DNA of 64,000 bases, from NCBI GenBank assembly GCA_963555705.1, contig OY743176.1:37680497-37744496 (forward strand), in the 5' to 3' direction. Origin of the DNA: Ligustrum vulgare. Taxonomy: Eukaryota; Streptophyta; Magnoliopsida; Lamiales; Oleaceae. Positions 32,351 to 44,120 of the stretch are shown here, one piece after another. The position numbers were made by a program, and so were the translations under genes. Numbering within the stretch: the stretch's first letter is position 1; each line of letters opens with the position of its first letter. The notes beneath the pieces were generated by a model. That model did not search any database and was not told where the DNA came from. It was given only the letters and a program-made list of their open reading frames with translations.

Positions 32351-33157
32351 TGATGTGATCCCGCGAGGGGTCACGACGAACACGCGGAATGAACGCCGGG
32401 AAAGTTCCGAATTCAGGTTGGAACGGACGGTGACACTACGACCCGAGCCTCACGTCGCAAGAACCAAGGGCATATTAAACCCGAGACCCGTTACGATGCG
32501 GAAACAAGAACCGTAATGGTTTGAACGCCACAAGGAATGTCCAGATCCTTGATAAGTTCAGTTTGGTGAACGCCACAAATATCTCACAATATTTGATAAG
32601 TTCGAAAGTTCATTCAAGAACAATATTTGGGAGAGAAATAACTCAACACAATTTTCATTCATCAAAGTCTGTCTTTGTATTCAATAAAGACGCCTTTATA
32701 TAGGCGAATAAAAAATCCTAGTCTACTAGGAAACTAAATGAAATCTAATCTAATTAGGGAATTTATAAAATTTATCAAAATAGAATCCTAATTGACCTAA
32801 AATACTAAAATAGGAAAAGGAAATAAAATATGCGAAATTCTGGGTAAAATCTGATCCGCCACCCTGTTACGGCCGTAACATACGGTCTTACGGCCATAAT
32901 TGATCATCGGGTCCAAAGTTGATACCACATTTACGGCCGTGAATAATTTGTTACGACCGTAAGTCACTTTCTGCCCAAAATTGCGATATCAAAGTTACGG
33001 CCGTAACTCCAGAACTTACGGCCTTAAAAGGCCTTCTTCTTAACTTTTTTGGTTCTTTTAGACACGGTTTGATCTTCAAAGATCGTCGAACCTGCTGAAT
33101 TCTTGTTTTGGCTTGAATATTTAATGTTTTCTGTCAAGCCTGCCACGATTCTCATCA
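32351..33157 (-). repeat. LTR, family B
   Basis: TGATGTGATCCCGCGAGGGG to ACGATTCTCATCA, 807 bp. The array is at 32869-33025. Confidence 0.85.
32869..33025 (-). repeat. ACGGCCGT palindrome array in family B LTR (three pairs)
   Basis: Copies start at 32869, 32890, 32933, 32953, 32997 and 33018; steps 21, 43, 20, 44, 21 bp. Same paired geometry as in families otherwise diverged. Confidence 0.92.
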
Positions 33158-34073
33158 TTCCCCCTTTCTTTAGGATGATTCGTCCCGAATCATAGCTTGG
33201 TTCGTGATGTACAGATGCTCCACCTGGATCAAATGGGAAATTATAGACTCCATGACATGAATTCAATAAATTGTGCTTCTTCAATTGGTAGTAGACAAGA
33301 AGGTATTGAAACACGTGCATGAATTGCCATGGTTGGTGTGACTCATACTCCCATGTATAATGATCAACCTGTAAGAAAGAATTAAGAAAAATAGGGTGGA
33401 GAATGTTAGCTTCTCCATGTACAAGGTATGAATCTTTGTACTCATGATACAACTCTTCCACTTCTTCTTTTTGCACCACGAGGCCCTTCTCTTCGCCACC
33501 ATCAGTCAACTCATTTTCCGGTTCATCCTCTCCTATTTCTTTTCTCTCCTGCACCTCTTCTAACTTTTCACACCCAACCACCTCCCCCAGATTATCAGTT
33601 TTCCTCTCATGTACCTCATCAACAATTTTATCCCCGTGCCCATTCACTTCCTTACTACCCAAGTGCTCACCCTCTACCTGAATTGTTGGAATTTGATCAA
33701 CTAATTCAAATTTCAATTCCCCAGTTTCAATCTCAACAGTCCTATCCCGAGGCTCCGATTGTAAGTTCACCACATTCTTACTTTCACTCTTCTGCTATAA
33801 ATTATCATAAGCCTCTCCTTCACTTTCCCTTACTTGCAAGTTAGCCAATTTTTTCCTCCCCCTCTTTGCAATCATTTCCTCCTTTAACTGCTTTAACATC
33901 ATTCTCACCTCATCAATCTCATCCCTCATTTCTGAAACACCATCCCCTATTTTTGTGGCACCATCTGCCAATACTTTCTGCACATTCCCAATTCCTACTC
34001 TAGGTTTATGATCAATCCTATTCTCCTTCCTAGCCCTAGGAACTGTTTGAGGTTTTTCCCTGAATTTAGACAT
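33024..34073 (-). pseudogene. Family B ORF (~350 aa, one stop)
   Basis: ATG at 34073 (MSKFREKPQTVPRARKENR). A VGIGN-type motif precedes an amphipathic helix (ISEMRDEIDEVRMMLKQLKE-like). One TAA near 33793-33795 interrupts. Acidic coiled coil, then the conserved C-terminal domain in diverged form (YHEYKDSYLVHGEANILHPI ... HNLLNSCHGVYNFPFDPGG). The tail YDSGRIILKKGGMMRIVAGL is encoded across the polypurine tract into the LTR, ending at 33024. No protease-like domain. Confidence 0.75.
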
Positions 34074-34426
34074 TGTGAAATTGGATGTGGAATGGAAGGA
34101 AAGATTCGATTACAAGGAGTTATGAAACTCAAGGAAGTGGTCCTTGAATTTTGGAATTGACTCTTTTTTTTTGAATTATGGATGAAATTTCGGATTAAAT
34201 AAAAAAAATATTTTTTTTTTATAAATCCGAAATTCGACAACAAACGCGACAAAACAAACGGGACATGATTTGGACAAGAATCGAATAAATTAAACAAGAT
34301 TGAATTTTTGTTGGATTTTTATATGAATTAAAAACTGAAAAAAATTTCTGGCAAGAAGAACACAAAATCAAACTGGATAGAATAGAAAAACAAAACCTGA
34401 ATCCAGAGTCCAGCTCTGATACCAGA

Positions 34427-35381
34427 TTTACAAAGAAGCGTGATGGACCCATAGATAGAAAGAAGTATTATTTATTAAATATTTATGATGGATTATATAT
34501 CGTCTTTTTCTATTAATATTATCCAAGTATTGTTATCATATCTAAAATTTATCATTTTGTTTATGATATCTCTTGCATGTTTTTACATATGTTAAAAATT
34601 TGTTTTTGTTATTCCAAGAATTAACTATTTGAAGAGGATTTGAATTAATAGCTTAAATCTAAATATTTAGTTTTATAATTTATGAATTCAGAACATTTAA
34701 TAGAATTAGATCCTTCAGAAGTAAACAACTTTAAGTACTTAAGAGAAGAAACAATTAAACAATTAGAAATTATAAGAGAAGATTTAGGAAGATTTTATAA
34801 TTTATTAGACTACGCAATAAAAGAACCCTCATTTACAGATTTTTCACAATTTACTAGAATTATAGTAAATAAAGGAAGAATAATTAGTGATCTATAGATA
34901 AAAATTGAAGAATTAAATATAATTATTGAAGAAAAGAGTTTAACATATAATAGTATATATTATGCATTTTATGTAAACAATAAATTTAGAGATATAGATA
35001 GACATAACATTAGAAAACTAAAAGAATTATAACTAGAAGGATAACATAGTAATTGAACAATCAAAATTTTTGTCTTTTAGCCGTTAGTACAACCGTTAGT
35101 ACATTTTGTTAGTACATATAGCAAGGTCCAGATGAAATATCCATTGCATAAATTAGATAAATATAAACTTATTTTTACTGCAATTATTACAATTTACAAA
35201 TCAATTTATAAACAACATAATTTCTTAAACTACTTTTTAACAACACCATTTTCTCTCCACTTATACAAAACATCGTTTTTTTCAAAACTCTTTTTTTGCC
35301 GCATTTTTCTAATAAAATAATGTGCAAAGAAACTAAAAAAATATCTACTTTTAATCTTACATTCTGAAGAAAAAAAATTAC
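34427..35381. other. AT-rich remnant, possibly pararetroviral leader/small ORF region
   Basis: Composition and codon use match the pararetrovirus, not the gypsy elements. A helical ORF lies at 34682-35029 with one internal TAG near 34895. The rest (35030-35381) shows no coding potential. It may be the continuation of the viral integrant beyond the family B insertion. Confidence 0.4.
34682..35029 (+). pseudogene. Small helical ORF (~115 codons, one stop), unknown
   Basis: MNSEHLIELDPSEVNNFKYL begins an acidic/basic helical protein. After the stop at 34895-34897 the same frame continues (IKIEELNIIIEEKSLTYNSI). AAT/AAA/ATA-rich codons resemble the viral ORFs at 18363-24523. No family recognised. 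Confidence 0.4.
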
Positions 35382-36085
35382 TAGGGGTATATTAAACCCG
35401 AGACCCGTTACGATGCGGAAACAAGAACCATAATGGTTTGATCGCCACAAAGGATTCCCACGCCTTTGATAAGCTCGATTGTTGAACGCCACAAGATTTG
35501 AATCTTGATAAGTTCGTCGTTTAAAGGGAAAATCCTCACCTTTAGAGAGAGTAAAAACACTCAATAATTTTATTCAATAATCAAAGTCTAATTTTTTTTA
35601 TATTACAATGAAGACGCCTTTATATAGGCAACCAGAATAAAAATCATAGTCTACTTAGGAAACTAAATAAAATCTAATCTAATTAGGGAATAAATAAAAT
35701 ATCTCAAAATAGACTCCTAATTGACCTAAAATACTGAAATAGGAAAAGGAAATAAAATATGCGAAATTCTTGGTAAAATCTGATTCGCCGCCTAGTTACG
35801 GTCGTAAATACCGGGATTACGGCCCTAAGGCCTCCTCGGGTCCAAAGTTGATACCACAATTACGGCCGTGAAGAATTTGTTACGGCCGTAAGTCATGTTC
35901 TGTCCAAAATTGCGATAGCTGCGTTACGGTTGTAATTCCATCTGTTACGGCCGTAAAAGGCCTTCTTCTTAATTTTCTGGTTCTTTTTGACACATTTTGA
36001 TCTTCAAAACTCGTCGAACCTGCTGAATTCTTGTTTTGGCTTGAATATTTAATTTTTTCTGTCAAGCCCGCCATGATTCTCATCA
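35382..36085 (-). repeat. Family B LTR fragment, copy 1 of tandem duplication
   Basis: Starts at AGGGGTATATTAAAC inside U5 and ends GATTCTCATCA. The array is at about 35797-35958. Confidence 0.8.
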
Positions 36086-36881
36086 TTCCCCCCTTCTTTA
36101 GGATGATTCGTCCCGAATCATAGCTTGGTTCGTGATTCACAGATGCCCCCACTAGGATCAAATGGGAAATTATGGACTCCATGACATGAATTCAATAAAT
36201 TGTGCATCTTCAATTGGTAGTAGACAAGAAGGTATTGAAACACGTGCATGAATTTCCATGGTTGGTGTGACTCATACTCCCATGTATAATGATCAACCTG
36301 TAAGAAAAAATTAAGCAAAATAGGGTGGGGAATGTTAGTTTCTCCATGTACAAGGTATGAATCCTTGTACTCCTGATACAACCCTTCCACTTCTTCTTTT
36401 CGCACCGCGAGGCCCTTCTCTTCGCCGCTAACAGTCATCTCACTTTTTGGTTCATTCTCTTCTATTTCTTTTCTCTCGTGCACCTCGTCTACCCTTTCAC
36501 ACCCAACCCACCTCTCCCAGATTATCAGTTTTCTTCTCATGTACCTCGTCAATAATTTTATCCCAGTGCCCATTCACTTCCTTACTTCCCAAGTGAACAC
36601 CCTCTACCTCAATTGTTGGGATTTGATCAACTAATTCAAATTTCAATTCCTCAGTTTCAATCTCAACAATCCTATCCCGAGGCTCTAATGGAAATTCCAC
36701 CATATTCTTACTTTCATTCTTCTGTTGTAATTTATCATCAGCCTCTCCTTCACTCTCCCTCTCTTGCAAGTTAGCCAATTTTCCCTCGCTCTCTTTGCAA
36801 TCATCTCCTCATTTCCGAAACACCGTCTCCTATTTTTGAAGCACCATCTTCCAATACTCTAAGCTCATCCCCAATTCCAAA
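36086..36881 (-). pseudogene. Family B ORF fragment, frameshifted
   Basis: 36778-36497 carries NLQERESEGEADDKLQQ and an acidic region; a frameshift near 36510 leads to 36573-36118 with YQEYKDSYLVHGETNIPHPI and LLNSCHGVHNFPFDPSG. Truncated at 36881 by the next LTR fragment, losing the N-terminus. The tail DSGRIILKKGGMMRIMAGL is at 36130-36060. Confidence 0.7.
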
Positions 36882-37586
36882 CCAGGGGTATATTAAACTC
36901 AAGACCCGTTACGATGCGGAAACAAGAACCTAATGGTTTGAACGCCACAAAGGGTTCCCACGCCTTTGATAAGCTCGATTGTTGAACGCCACAAGATTTG
37001 AATCTTGATAAGCTCGTCGTTTAAAGGGAAAATCATCACCTTTAGAGAGAGTAAAAACACTCAATAATTTTATTCAATAATCAAAGTCTAATTTTTTTTG
37101 TATTACAATGAAGACGCCTTTATATAGGCAACCAGAATAAAAATCATAGTCTACTTAGGAAACTAAATAAAATCTAATCTAATTAGGGAATAAATAAAAT
37201 ATCTCAAAATAGACTCGTAATTGACCTAAAATACTGAAATAGGAAAAGGAAATAAAATATGCGAAATTCCTGGTAAAATCTGATCCGCCGCCTAGTTACG
37301 GCCGTAAATACCGGGATTACGGCCCTAAGGCCTCCTCGGGTCCAAAGTTGATACCACAGTTACGGCCGTGAAGAATTTGTTACGGCCGTAAGTCATGTTC
37401 TGCCCAAAATTGCGATAGCTGCGTTACGGCTGTAATTCCATCTGTTACGGCCGTAAAAGGCCTTCTTCTTAATTTTCTGGTTCTTTTTGACACAGTTTGA
37501 TCTTCAAAACTCGTCGAACCTGCTGAATTCTTGTTTTGGCTTGAATATTTAATTTTTTCTGTCAAGCCCGCCATGATTCTCATCAT
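36882..37586 (-). repeat. Family B LTR fragment, copy 2 of tandem duplication
   Basis: Starts at the same internal U5 base as copy 1 (AGGGGTATATTAAAC) and is nearly identical through to GATTCTCATCA. Array at about 37297-37458. Confidence 0.8.
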
Positions 37587-37680
37587 TCCTCCCTTCTTTA
37601 GGATGATTCGTGATTTACAGATGCCCCACCAGGATCAAATGGGAAATAATGGACTCCATGACATGAGTTCAACAAATTCC
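37587..37680 (-). pseudogene. Family B ORF C-terminus remnant
   Basis: About 90 bp matching the ORF end of copy 1, lacking part of the inverted repeat by the polypurine tract, and joined near 37680 to a plus-strand LTR. Confidence 0.6.
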
Positions 37681-38210
37681 ATCGTTTGGGGCTTCAAATT
37701 GGCAAATCAATTATGTAGACGGAAATTTACTATATTTCCATAATTATAGGATTTTTAATTATTTTGTTTCCTTTTGGTTTTTAGGTTATTTTCCTAATTT
37801 AGTATTCTAGTTTAATTAGAATTCTATTCAGAATCAGTTAGCGGCTAGGGTTTATTTTGCCTATTTATATGCATTTCTATTCAATGTAAAAATAGAATAC
37901 TTTTGATGAATAAAATTATTGAGTGTTTTTACTCTCTTTAAAGGTGAGAATTTTCCCTTTAAAACATCGAACTTATTAAGATTCAAATCTTGTGGCGTTC
38001 AAATCAATTGAACTTATGAAGGATCTGGACATTCCTTGTGGCGTTCCCCCTTTGTGGTTCTTATTTCCGCATCGTAATGGGTTTTGGGTTTAATATACCC
38101 ATAGATCTTGCGTCGTGAGGTCGGGGTTGCATTGTTATCGTCTACTAATTGGATTTTAGAGCTTTCCGGCGTTTAATTCCGCGAGGTGATCCCAATATCG
38201 GATCACATCA
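37681..38210 (+). repeat. LTR fragment, 5'-truncated, plus strand
   Basis: From mid-U3 (no palindrome array) through TATTTATATGC near 37862, R/U5, to CGGATCACATCA. Followed by a primer site at 38213 with one mismatch. Confidence 0.75.
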
Positions 38211-38815
38211 TCTGGTATCAAAGCCTGTCTCTAAATCCGAGTATTTAGTATTCCAGTTCTTTTTCTTTTATTTCCAGTTATTTTCATTCAAAAAAAAAAA
38301 TAATTCATTCCAAATCTTGTTTCTTGAAATTTCGTCAGAAAATTCAAGATTTATCAATTTCTGTTTCTTGTTCTTGATTGTTCTCGTTTAATAGGTAATA
38401 AAAATAAATAAAAAATTTACAAAAAAAAAGGTGCTATTGATTTGATTCAAGAAATCAAGAAAATAATCTTTGGCAAATCTTTCCAACAATTCTTGTTTCC
38501 ATTAAATTCCTTATTCTTGATTCCATAAAACTTCTTTTTGCAATAAAATTATTGTTTCCATAATTCCATCTTCAAATTTCCTAATTCCAATTTTTCCATC
38601 AAATTTCCATATTTGCACTTTGGGGTTTATTCCACAAGGACCAAATCCGAGACTAGTTTGGTGGGTTCTTTGAGAACGTAGGAAAAAGGGAATAGAGAGG
38701 AAAAAGGCAGAGTGGTGAGATTAATAGAGGGAAAAAGCCAATTTGAGTGATACACGAGTGTTAAAACACGTGAGGATCTTTATTTAATTTTTTTCTCTTT
38801 TGTATAAGATTAGCC
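38211..38815 (+). other. Primer site and leader of autonomous element
   Basis: TGGTATCAAAGC at 38213 (one change from the consensus) and the usual A/T-rich leader. No gene. Confidence 0.65.
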
Positions 38816-40986
38816 ATGTCACAGAAGGAACTTTCGTCGACGAAAAAGGATCTTCAAGATTTTAAAATGCTTGCAATGATGGGGGAACAATTTGCAAAAT
38901 TGGAGGCAAGGTTGGATGCAATGTTGGACGCAAAATTTGGTCAACAATCCAGCGTGAATGTAGAAAGAGCAAATAATCCGGGGGAGCCACGTGGTGCGGG
39001 AATTGCTCAACCATGTCAGGAACAACCCACAATTTAGAGCTAGGAATGAACATGTTGAGGTTGTTGATAGTGATGAAGATAGTGGTGAATTGTCTATTAC
39101 TAGTGTCAGTAGGAGACGAGATCGGGGAGAAAGACGCGATAGGGGATATAGGCATGATCGTAGGGATGAAGTAGATGGGCATGTTGGTAATATTAAAATT
39201 TCCATTCCCTCGTTTCAAGGTAAAAGTAATCCGGACGTTTATTTTGAATGGGTAAAGAGGGTAGAATTAATTTTTGATTGTCATAATTATTCTGAAGCTA
39301 AAAAGGTTAAATTGTCAGTCGTCGAATTTACTGATTATGCTATAGTATGGTGGGATCAATTGGTTACTAGTAAAAGGAGGAATGGGGAGAGGCCTATTGA
39401 AACTTGGGATGAGTTGAAGGCCCTTATGAGAAAACGATTTGTGCCTAGACATTACTATAGGGATCTCTACCAAAAACTGCAATCCCTTTCCCAAGGTAGT
39501 AAGAGAGTGGAGGATTACCATAGGGAGATGGAGGTTTCCATGATTAGGGCATATATAGAGGAAGATCCGGAGGCAACAATGGCTAGGTTTTTAAATGGTT
39601 TAAATCGAGATATTGCTAATGTTATTGAATTGCAGCATTATATCAATTTGGAGAAGATGCTTCACATGGCCATGAAAGTGGAGCGACAATTAAAATAAAT
39701 TTGAGGCACCGAAGGGAAAAATAGAGCCACCCCACAAAGGTAAATTTGCTTTTGATTCTCAAACTCCTAGGACTAGAGATATTCGTTGTTTTAAATGTTC
39801 CGGCTTAGGACATATTTCTTCACAATGTCCAAATAAACGAATATTGGTTATGCGTGACGGGGTATTAAGTTCGGAGGATGAGAAAGAGGGAGAAGTGGAG
39901 GATGAGTATAAGGATATGCCAGCTCTAGAGGATGTTAGTGAAAATGATGATGGGGACTATGCAGTAGCTAAATCACTTGTCACTAGGAGAGCCCTTAGTA
40001 CTCGAGTTAAGGTGGAAGAGTCGGGTGAGCAGCGAGAAAATATATTTCATACTAGGTGCTTTGTGAATAACAAGGTATGTAGCTTGATAATAGATGGTGG
40101 TAGTTGTACGAACGTTGCTAGCACTACTCTAGTGGAGAAATTGTGCCTACCTATACTAAAACACCCTAGGCCATATAAACTACAATGGTTAAACGAATCG
40201 GGTGTGATTAAGGTGAATAAACAGGTGGTAGTTGATTTGGCGATTAGGAAGTATGAAGATAGCGTGGTTTGTGATGTGGTACCCATGCATGTAGGGCACA
40301 TCTTGTTGGGCAGGCCATGGCAATTCGATAGGAACGTCATTCATGATGGCTTTAAAAATAGGTATTCCTTCACCAAGGATGGGAAAAATGTCAAACTAAT
40401 GCCGTTGTCACCTCAAGAGGTCTATGAAGACCAATTGAAATTAAAAAGTGAGGAAGAGAGAAAGAGGGTCGGGACCACGATCCTGGAAAAATGAGAGTTG
40501 AGTCAACAGAAGAGGGTCGGGACCACGATCCCCGAAAAAGGAGTGTTGTGTGAAAAATCGAGAGTTGGGACCACGATCCTAGAAAAAGGAGAGGGTGTGA
40601 AGAGTGCCAGTAAAAATAAAAGAGAGAAAACAAAAGTGAGCTTCTACGCAAAACAGAGTGATATCACCCTTTACTAATGTATAAGGAATCTCTCCATGTA
40701 CTTGATTCTAACCACTCCCTCCCCAGTTTAGCTGTGTCTCTTTTGCAGGAATTTGCTGATTTATTTCCCGAGGAAATTCCTAGTGGGCTGCCGCCAATTC
40801 GAGGGATTGAACAACAGATTGACTTCATTCCGGGTGCTGTCATTCCAAACAGGCCAGCTTATAGGAGCAATCCAGAAGAGACCAAGGAGCTACAAAATCA
40901 GGTTGAAGAGCTGCTGAAAAAAGGCTATGTTCGGGAAAGCATGAGCCCATGTGCAGTCCCAGTTCTGTTGGTGCCCAAAAAGGATG
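38816..40986 (+). pseudogene. gag, protease and RT start of autonomous gypsy (multiple breaks)
   Basis: ATG 38816 (MSQKELSSTKKDLQDFKML). A ~60-bp deletion near 39030 shifts frame; Gag core ISIPSFQGKSNPDVYFEWVK to VERQLK, stop at 39696 with ~90 bp lost. Zinc knuckle CFKCSGLGHISSQC at 39786-39828. Protease IIDGGSCTNVASTTLVEKL near 40085 and ILLGRPWQF. A TGA at 40492 interrupts the repeat linker. RT N-terminus (GYVRESMSPCAVPVLLVPKK) ends at 40986, where unrelated gypsy sequence begins. Confidence 0.8.
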
Positions 40987-41673
40987 GGAAAAAAATGTTT
41001 GTTTCAAGTGTGGAAAAATCAGGACATTTTGCTAAAGAATGCCCCCAAAATCCGACAGAAGGCTGGAGATGACAAGACCGAAAGCAAGGGTTTTCTCCTT
41101 ATCTAGGCAAGAAGCAGAAAGACACACTAATGTCCTAGCAGGTATCGTCTCTATTTCCAATATGCCTGCATTTGTCCTTATAGATTCTGGAGCTACAAAT
41201 TCGTTCATTTCTTCTTCATTTGTTGCAAAGTCTAAAGTAGAATATGAATGAATTCCTTCTGTATACCTTAGAAATCTCTCTTCCATCTCGAAAGATACTT
41301 GTTGCTGACCAAACAGCTAGAGATCTTAAGATGGAAATTGATGGTAGAGGTATAGCAGTAGATTTAATTATTCTAACGATAAAAGACTTTGATGTTATCC
41401 TTGGTATGGATTTGTTGTCTAAAAATTATGCAACCATTCATTGTATCGAAAGAGTGGTATTTTCCAAAGATCGGACGAAAAGGAGTTTCGTTTTGTAGGA
41501 ACTGAGACAAATACTTTGCCTCCTATAGTGTCAACAACTCAGGTTGAAAGGATTTTGAGGAAGGAATTATGTCAGGGATTTCTAATATCGATGTCCATCA
41601 TTAAACAAGATAAGTTTTCAGTTGTGGACGTTCTAATAGTTCAACACTATAAAGATTCTTTTCCAGAAGATCT
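40987..41673 (+). pseudogene. Tekay/Del-like gypsy fragment: zinc knuckle and protease
   Basis: Zinc knuckle CFKCGK-SGHFAKEC at about 40999-41042 with one extra A shifting the frame. Then a protease with VLIDSGATNSFISSSFVAKS (D-S-G at 41183-41191) and DVILGMDLLSKNYATI. A stop occurs at 41249 (EYE*) and another at 41496. This active-site form and GMDLLS motif are typical of Tekay/Del chromoviruses, unlike the DGGSC protease elsewhere here. Confidence 0.75.
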
Positions 41674-42551
41674 GATATGATACGATATGGGGATCACCAA
41701 GAACACGCGGAATTAAACGCTGGAAAGCTCTAAAATCCAATTAGTAGACGATAACAATGCAACCCTGACCTCACGACGCAAGAACTATTGGTATATTAAA
41801 CCCAAAACCCGTTACGATGCGGGGATAAGAACCACAAAGGGGGAACGACACAAAGGTGTTAAAATCCTTTGATAAGTTCGAATTTGTTCGACGAGAACAA
41901 GAAGAAATATAAAGGAATAATTCACCTTCAATATCATTAATCTCAAGAATAAAAGTTGTTGTTTTACAATGCTGAATGAAGCTCTATAAATAGGATAACA
42001 AAATAAAGTAACCAAAAATAACCTGAATTAAAACTAACCTAAAAGTCCTAAACTAGGTTTAATTTGCGGTGCTCAGTTACGGCCGTGACTTATGAGTTTT
42101 CGGCCGTAAGTAAGCTACGGATTAAAAATTAAAAACATATGTTACGGCCGTGACAAATTTATATACTGCTGTAAGTGACCTTCTGAACAAAAAAATAAAA
42201 ACTACTAAACTGTATTTACTGCCGTGATGATTTAGTTTACTGCCGTAAGTCCTCTTCTGCTTAATTTCGCCATAGTAGTGTTACGGCCGTAATTTTGGGC
42301 TTTACGAACGTGAATCAGCTGCTGCATAATTTTCTTGTTGTTCTTTGATCCAAATGCATTGTAACAACTTTGGCTCCTCTTCCACTTTGTTATGCAACAT
42401 AGATGAGGTCCTCGCACTCGAGCACTCGTCCATCCACGCTTGCATGAATCCTTGCATCGCCTGCTTGATTCTTTTGGCTCTTTGCCTCGTTATTGGTCCT
42501 ACGGGCATGAGCAATGGGTCAACGTTTGTCGAGCCACTCCGGAACTCATCA
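41674..42551 (-). repeat. Solo LTR, autonomous type, minus strand
   Basis: TGATATGATACGATATGGGG to CCGGAACTCATCA, 878 bp. Array copies at about 42079-42313. No clear target duplication next to it. Confidence 0.8.
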
Positions 42552-43552
42552 TCTCGATAAGTACCTGAGTGACCCAATGAGTAAGGACCCGTTGCATGTA
42601 CCAGTGGGACCAATAACGAGGCTTAGGGCTAAGCAGATCAAGCAAGCAATGCAGGGGTTTATGCAAGCTTGGGTGGATGAATATTCAAGTGTAAGGTCGA
42701 AGACTCCATTTTCAATGCATGACAAGATGGGAGATGCGTCAAAACCGTTACAATGCGTTTGGGTCAAAGAACAAGGAGTTACGGCCGTAACTTTGTTATC
42801 GCACGGCCGTAACTATCACTTTCACGACCGTAATTGAGTTGTGTAATTTTATTCAGTAGGTGACTTACGGCCGTAACAACACATGTCACGGCCGTAAGAG
42901 TTAAAACAGTTTTTGGACCCGAGGGTCAATTACGGTCGTAAAAGTGATAGTTACGGCCGTAAAAAGGCGCCGAGTTTTATTTTAAGAATTTTGCGGCTAG
43001 GGTTATTTTGGACGCGTTTTTGCACTATATTAGGTTTTCTTTGTCATTGTAAAAACAAAACTTTTATGATTAATGAGATTGCTTGAATTAGGTGAGTTTA
43101 TCCCTATTCTTCTTCGTTCTTGATTGAACCCCTTGAACTTATCAAAGGATTTGACACGGCCGTAAAAAAACGTGTCGCGTCTTATTTTTTGTATTTTGCG
43201 GCTAGGGTTATTTTGGACGCGTTTTGCACTATAATTAGGTTTTCTTGACCATTGTAAGACATAACTTTGATGAGTAATGAGATTGCTTGAATTAAGTGAG
43301 TTTATCCCTATTCATTTTTCGTTCTTGATTGAACCTCTTGAACTTATCAAAGGATCTGACAACCTTTGTGGCGTTCACCCCTTTATGGTTCTTCATTCCG
43401 CATCTTAACGGGTCTTGGATTTGATACATCCTTGATCTTGAGTCGTGAGTGTTGGATCATATTGTTATCGTCAATTAATCTAGATTTGGAACTTTCCAAG
43501 CGTTTATATAATTCCCGCGAGATCCCGTGATTCCCCAACAAGAATCACATCA
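42552..43552 (+). repeat. LTR of third autonomous subfamily (C), with internal duplication
   Basis: Begins inside the pol tail (DPLHVPVGPITRLRAKQIKQ), then palindrome array 42781-42960, and ends CCCCAACAAGAATCACATCA, followed by a primer site at 43555. About 170 bp (42985-43155) are repeated at 43195-43360, so the TATA/R region is present twice. Confidence 0.75.
42781..42960 (+). repeat. ACGGCCGT palindrome array in subfamily C LTR
   Basis: Copies start at 42781, 42803, 42824, 42867, 42888, 42932 and 42953; steps 22, 21, 43, 21, 44, 21 bp. Confidence 0.92.
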
Positions 43553-43908
43553 TTTGGTATCAGAGCTTTGCTCTAAATCCAGGTTTTGATATAATTCTTG
43601 TTTTGTTTCATTTTCTTCATTTGATTTCATTGTTCTTGAGTCATCATTGAATCGATATTAGATTCTTGGATTTCCTGAAATTCTTCACTGTTACAAAGAT
43701 TGGTCTTAGTTTCAATTCTTGTTGTTATTGATTGTTCTTGATTAAAAAAAAAAAAAGTACGAAATTCAGATAAAAAAAATTTATTATTATTGAAGAGCAA
43801 GATCAAGAACACAATTCCATAGTCAAGAAGACCTTTCTTGATACCTTTTATTTTTCCACATTATTGGTAGTTTTCGTCATCCATCACTATTTTCAAAATC
43901 TTTCATTC
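43553..43908 (+). other. Primer site and leader of subfamily C element
   Basis: TGGTATCAGAGC at 43555-43566 and a T-rich leader. Joined at about 43909 to family A coding sequence, so the gag that should follow is absent. Confidence 0.65.
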
Positions 43909-44120
43909 CTTTTGGAGGCGACGAGAAGGGCTTCGTGGTGGGAAAAAAAGTTGTGGAGGGTTTGTGAGAGTACAGGGATCCATACCTTGTGCATGGAGAC
44001 GCTAACATTTCCCTCCCCATTATTTTTAAATCTTTCTTACAAGTTTATTGTGCATGGAAGTTTGATTTTTATCAACCTTGGTCAATTCCACTCGTGTTTC
44101 AATACCTTCTTGTCTACAAA
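43909..44120 (+). pseudogene. Family A ORF C-terminal domain fragment
   Basis: GGDEKGFVVGKKVVEGL, a stop, then RDPYLVHGDANISLPI and FQYLLVYKLE. Frameshifted near 43960 and 44030. Ends where a minus LTR begins at 44121. Confidence 0.7.

Larger units (their letters stand above)
32351..34426 (-). mobile_element. Family B non-autonomous element, minus strand, 5' LTR missing
   Basis: 3' LTR 32351-33157, polypurine tract 33158-33170, ORF 34073-33024, leader 34074-34410, primer-site complement 34413-34424. The 5' LTR that should follow is absent; unrelated AT-rich DNA begins at about 34427. Confidence 0.85.

Noticed and set aside
33428..33844. 138-codon plus-strand ORF, Pro/Ser/His-rich
   Set aside because: Shadow of the minus-strand family B ORF; no independent start context or homologous motif.
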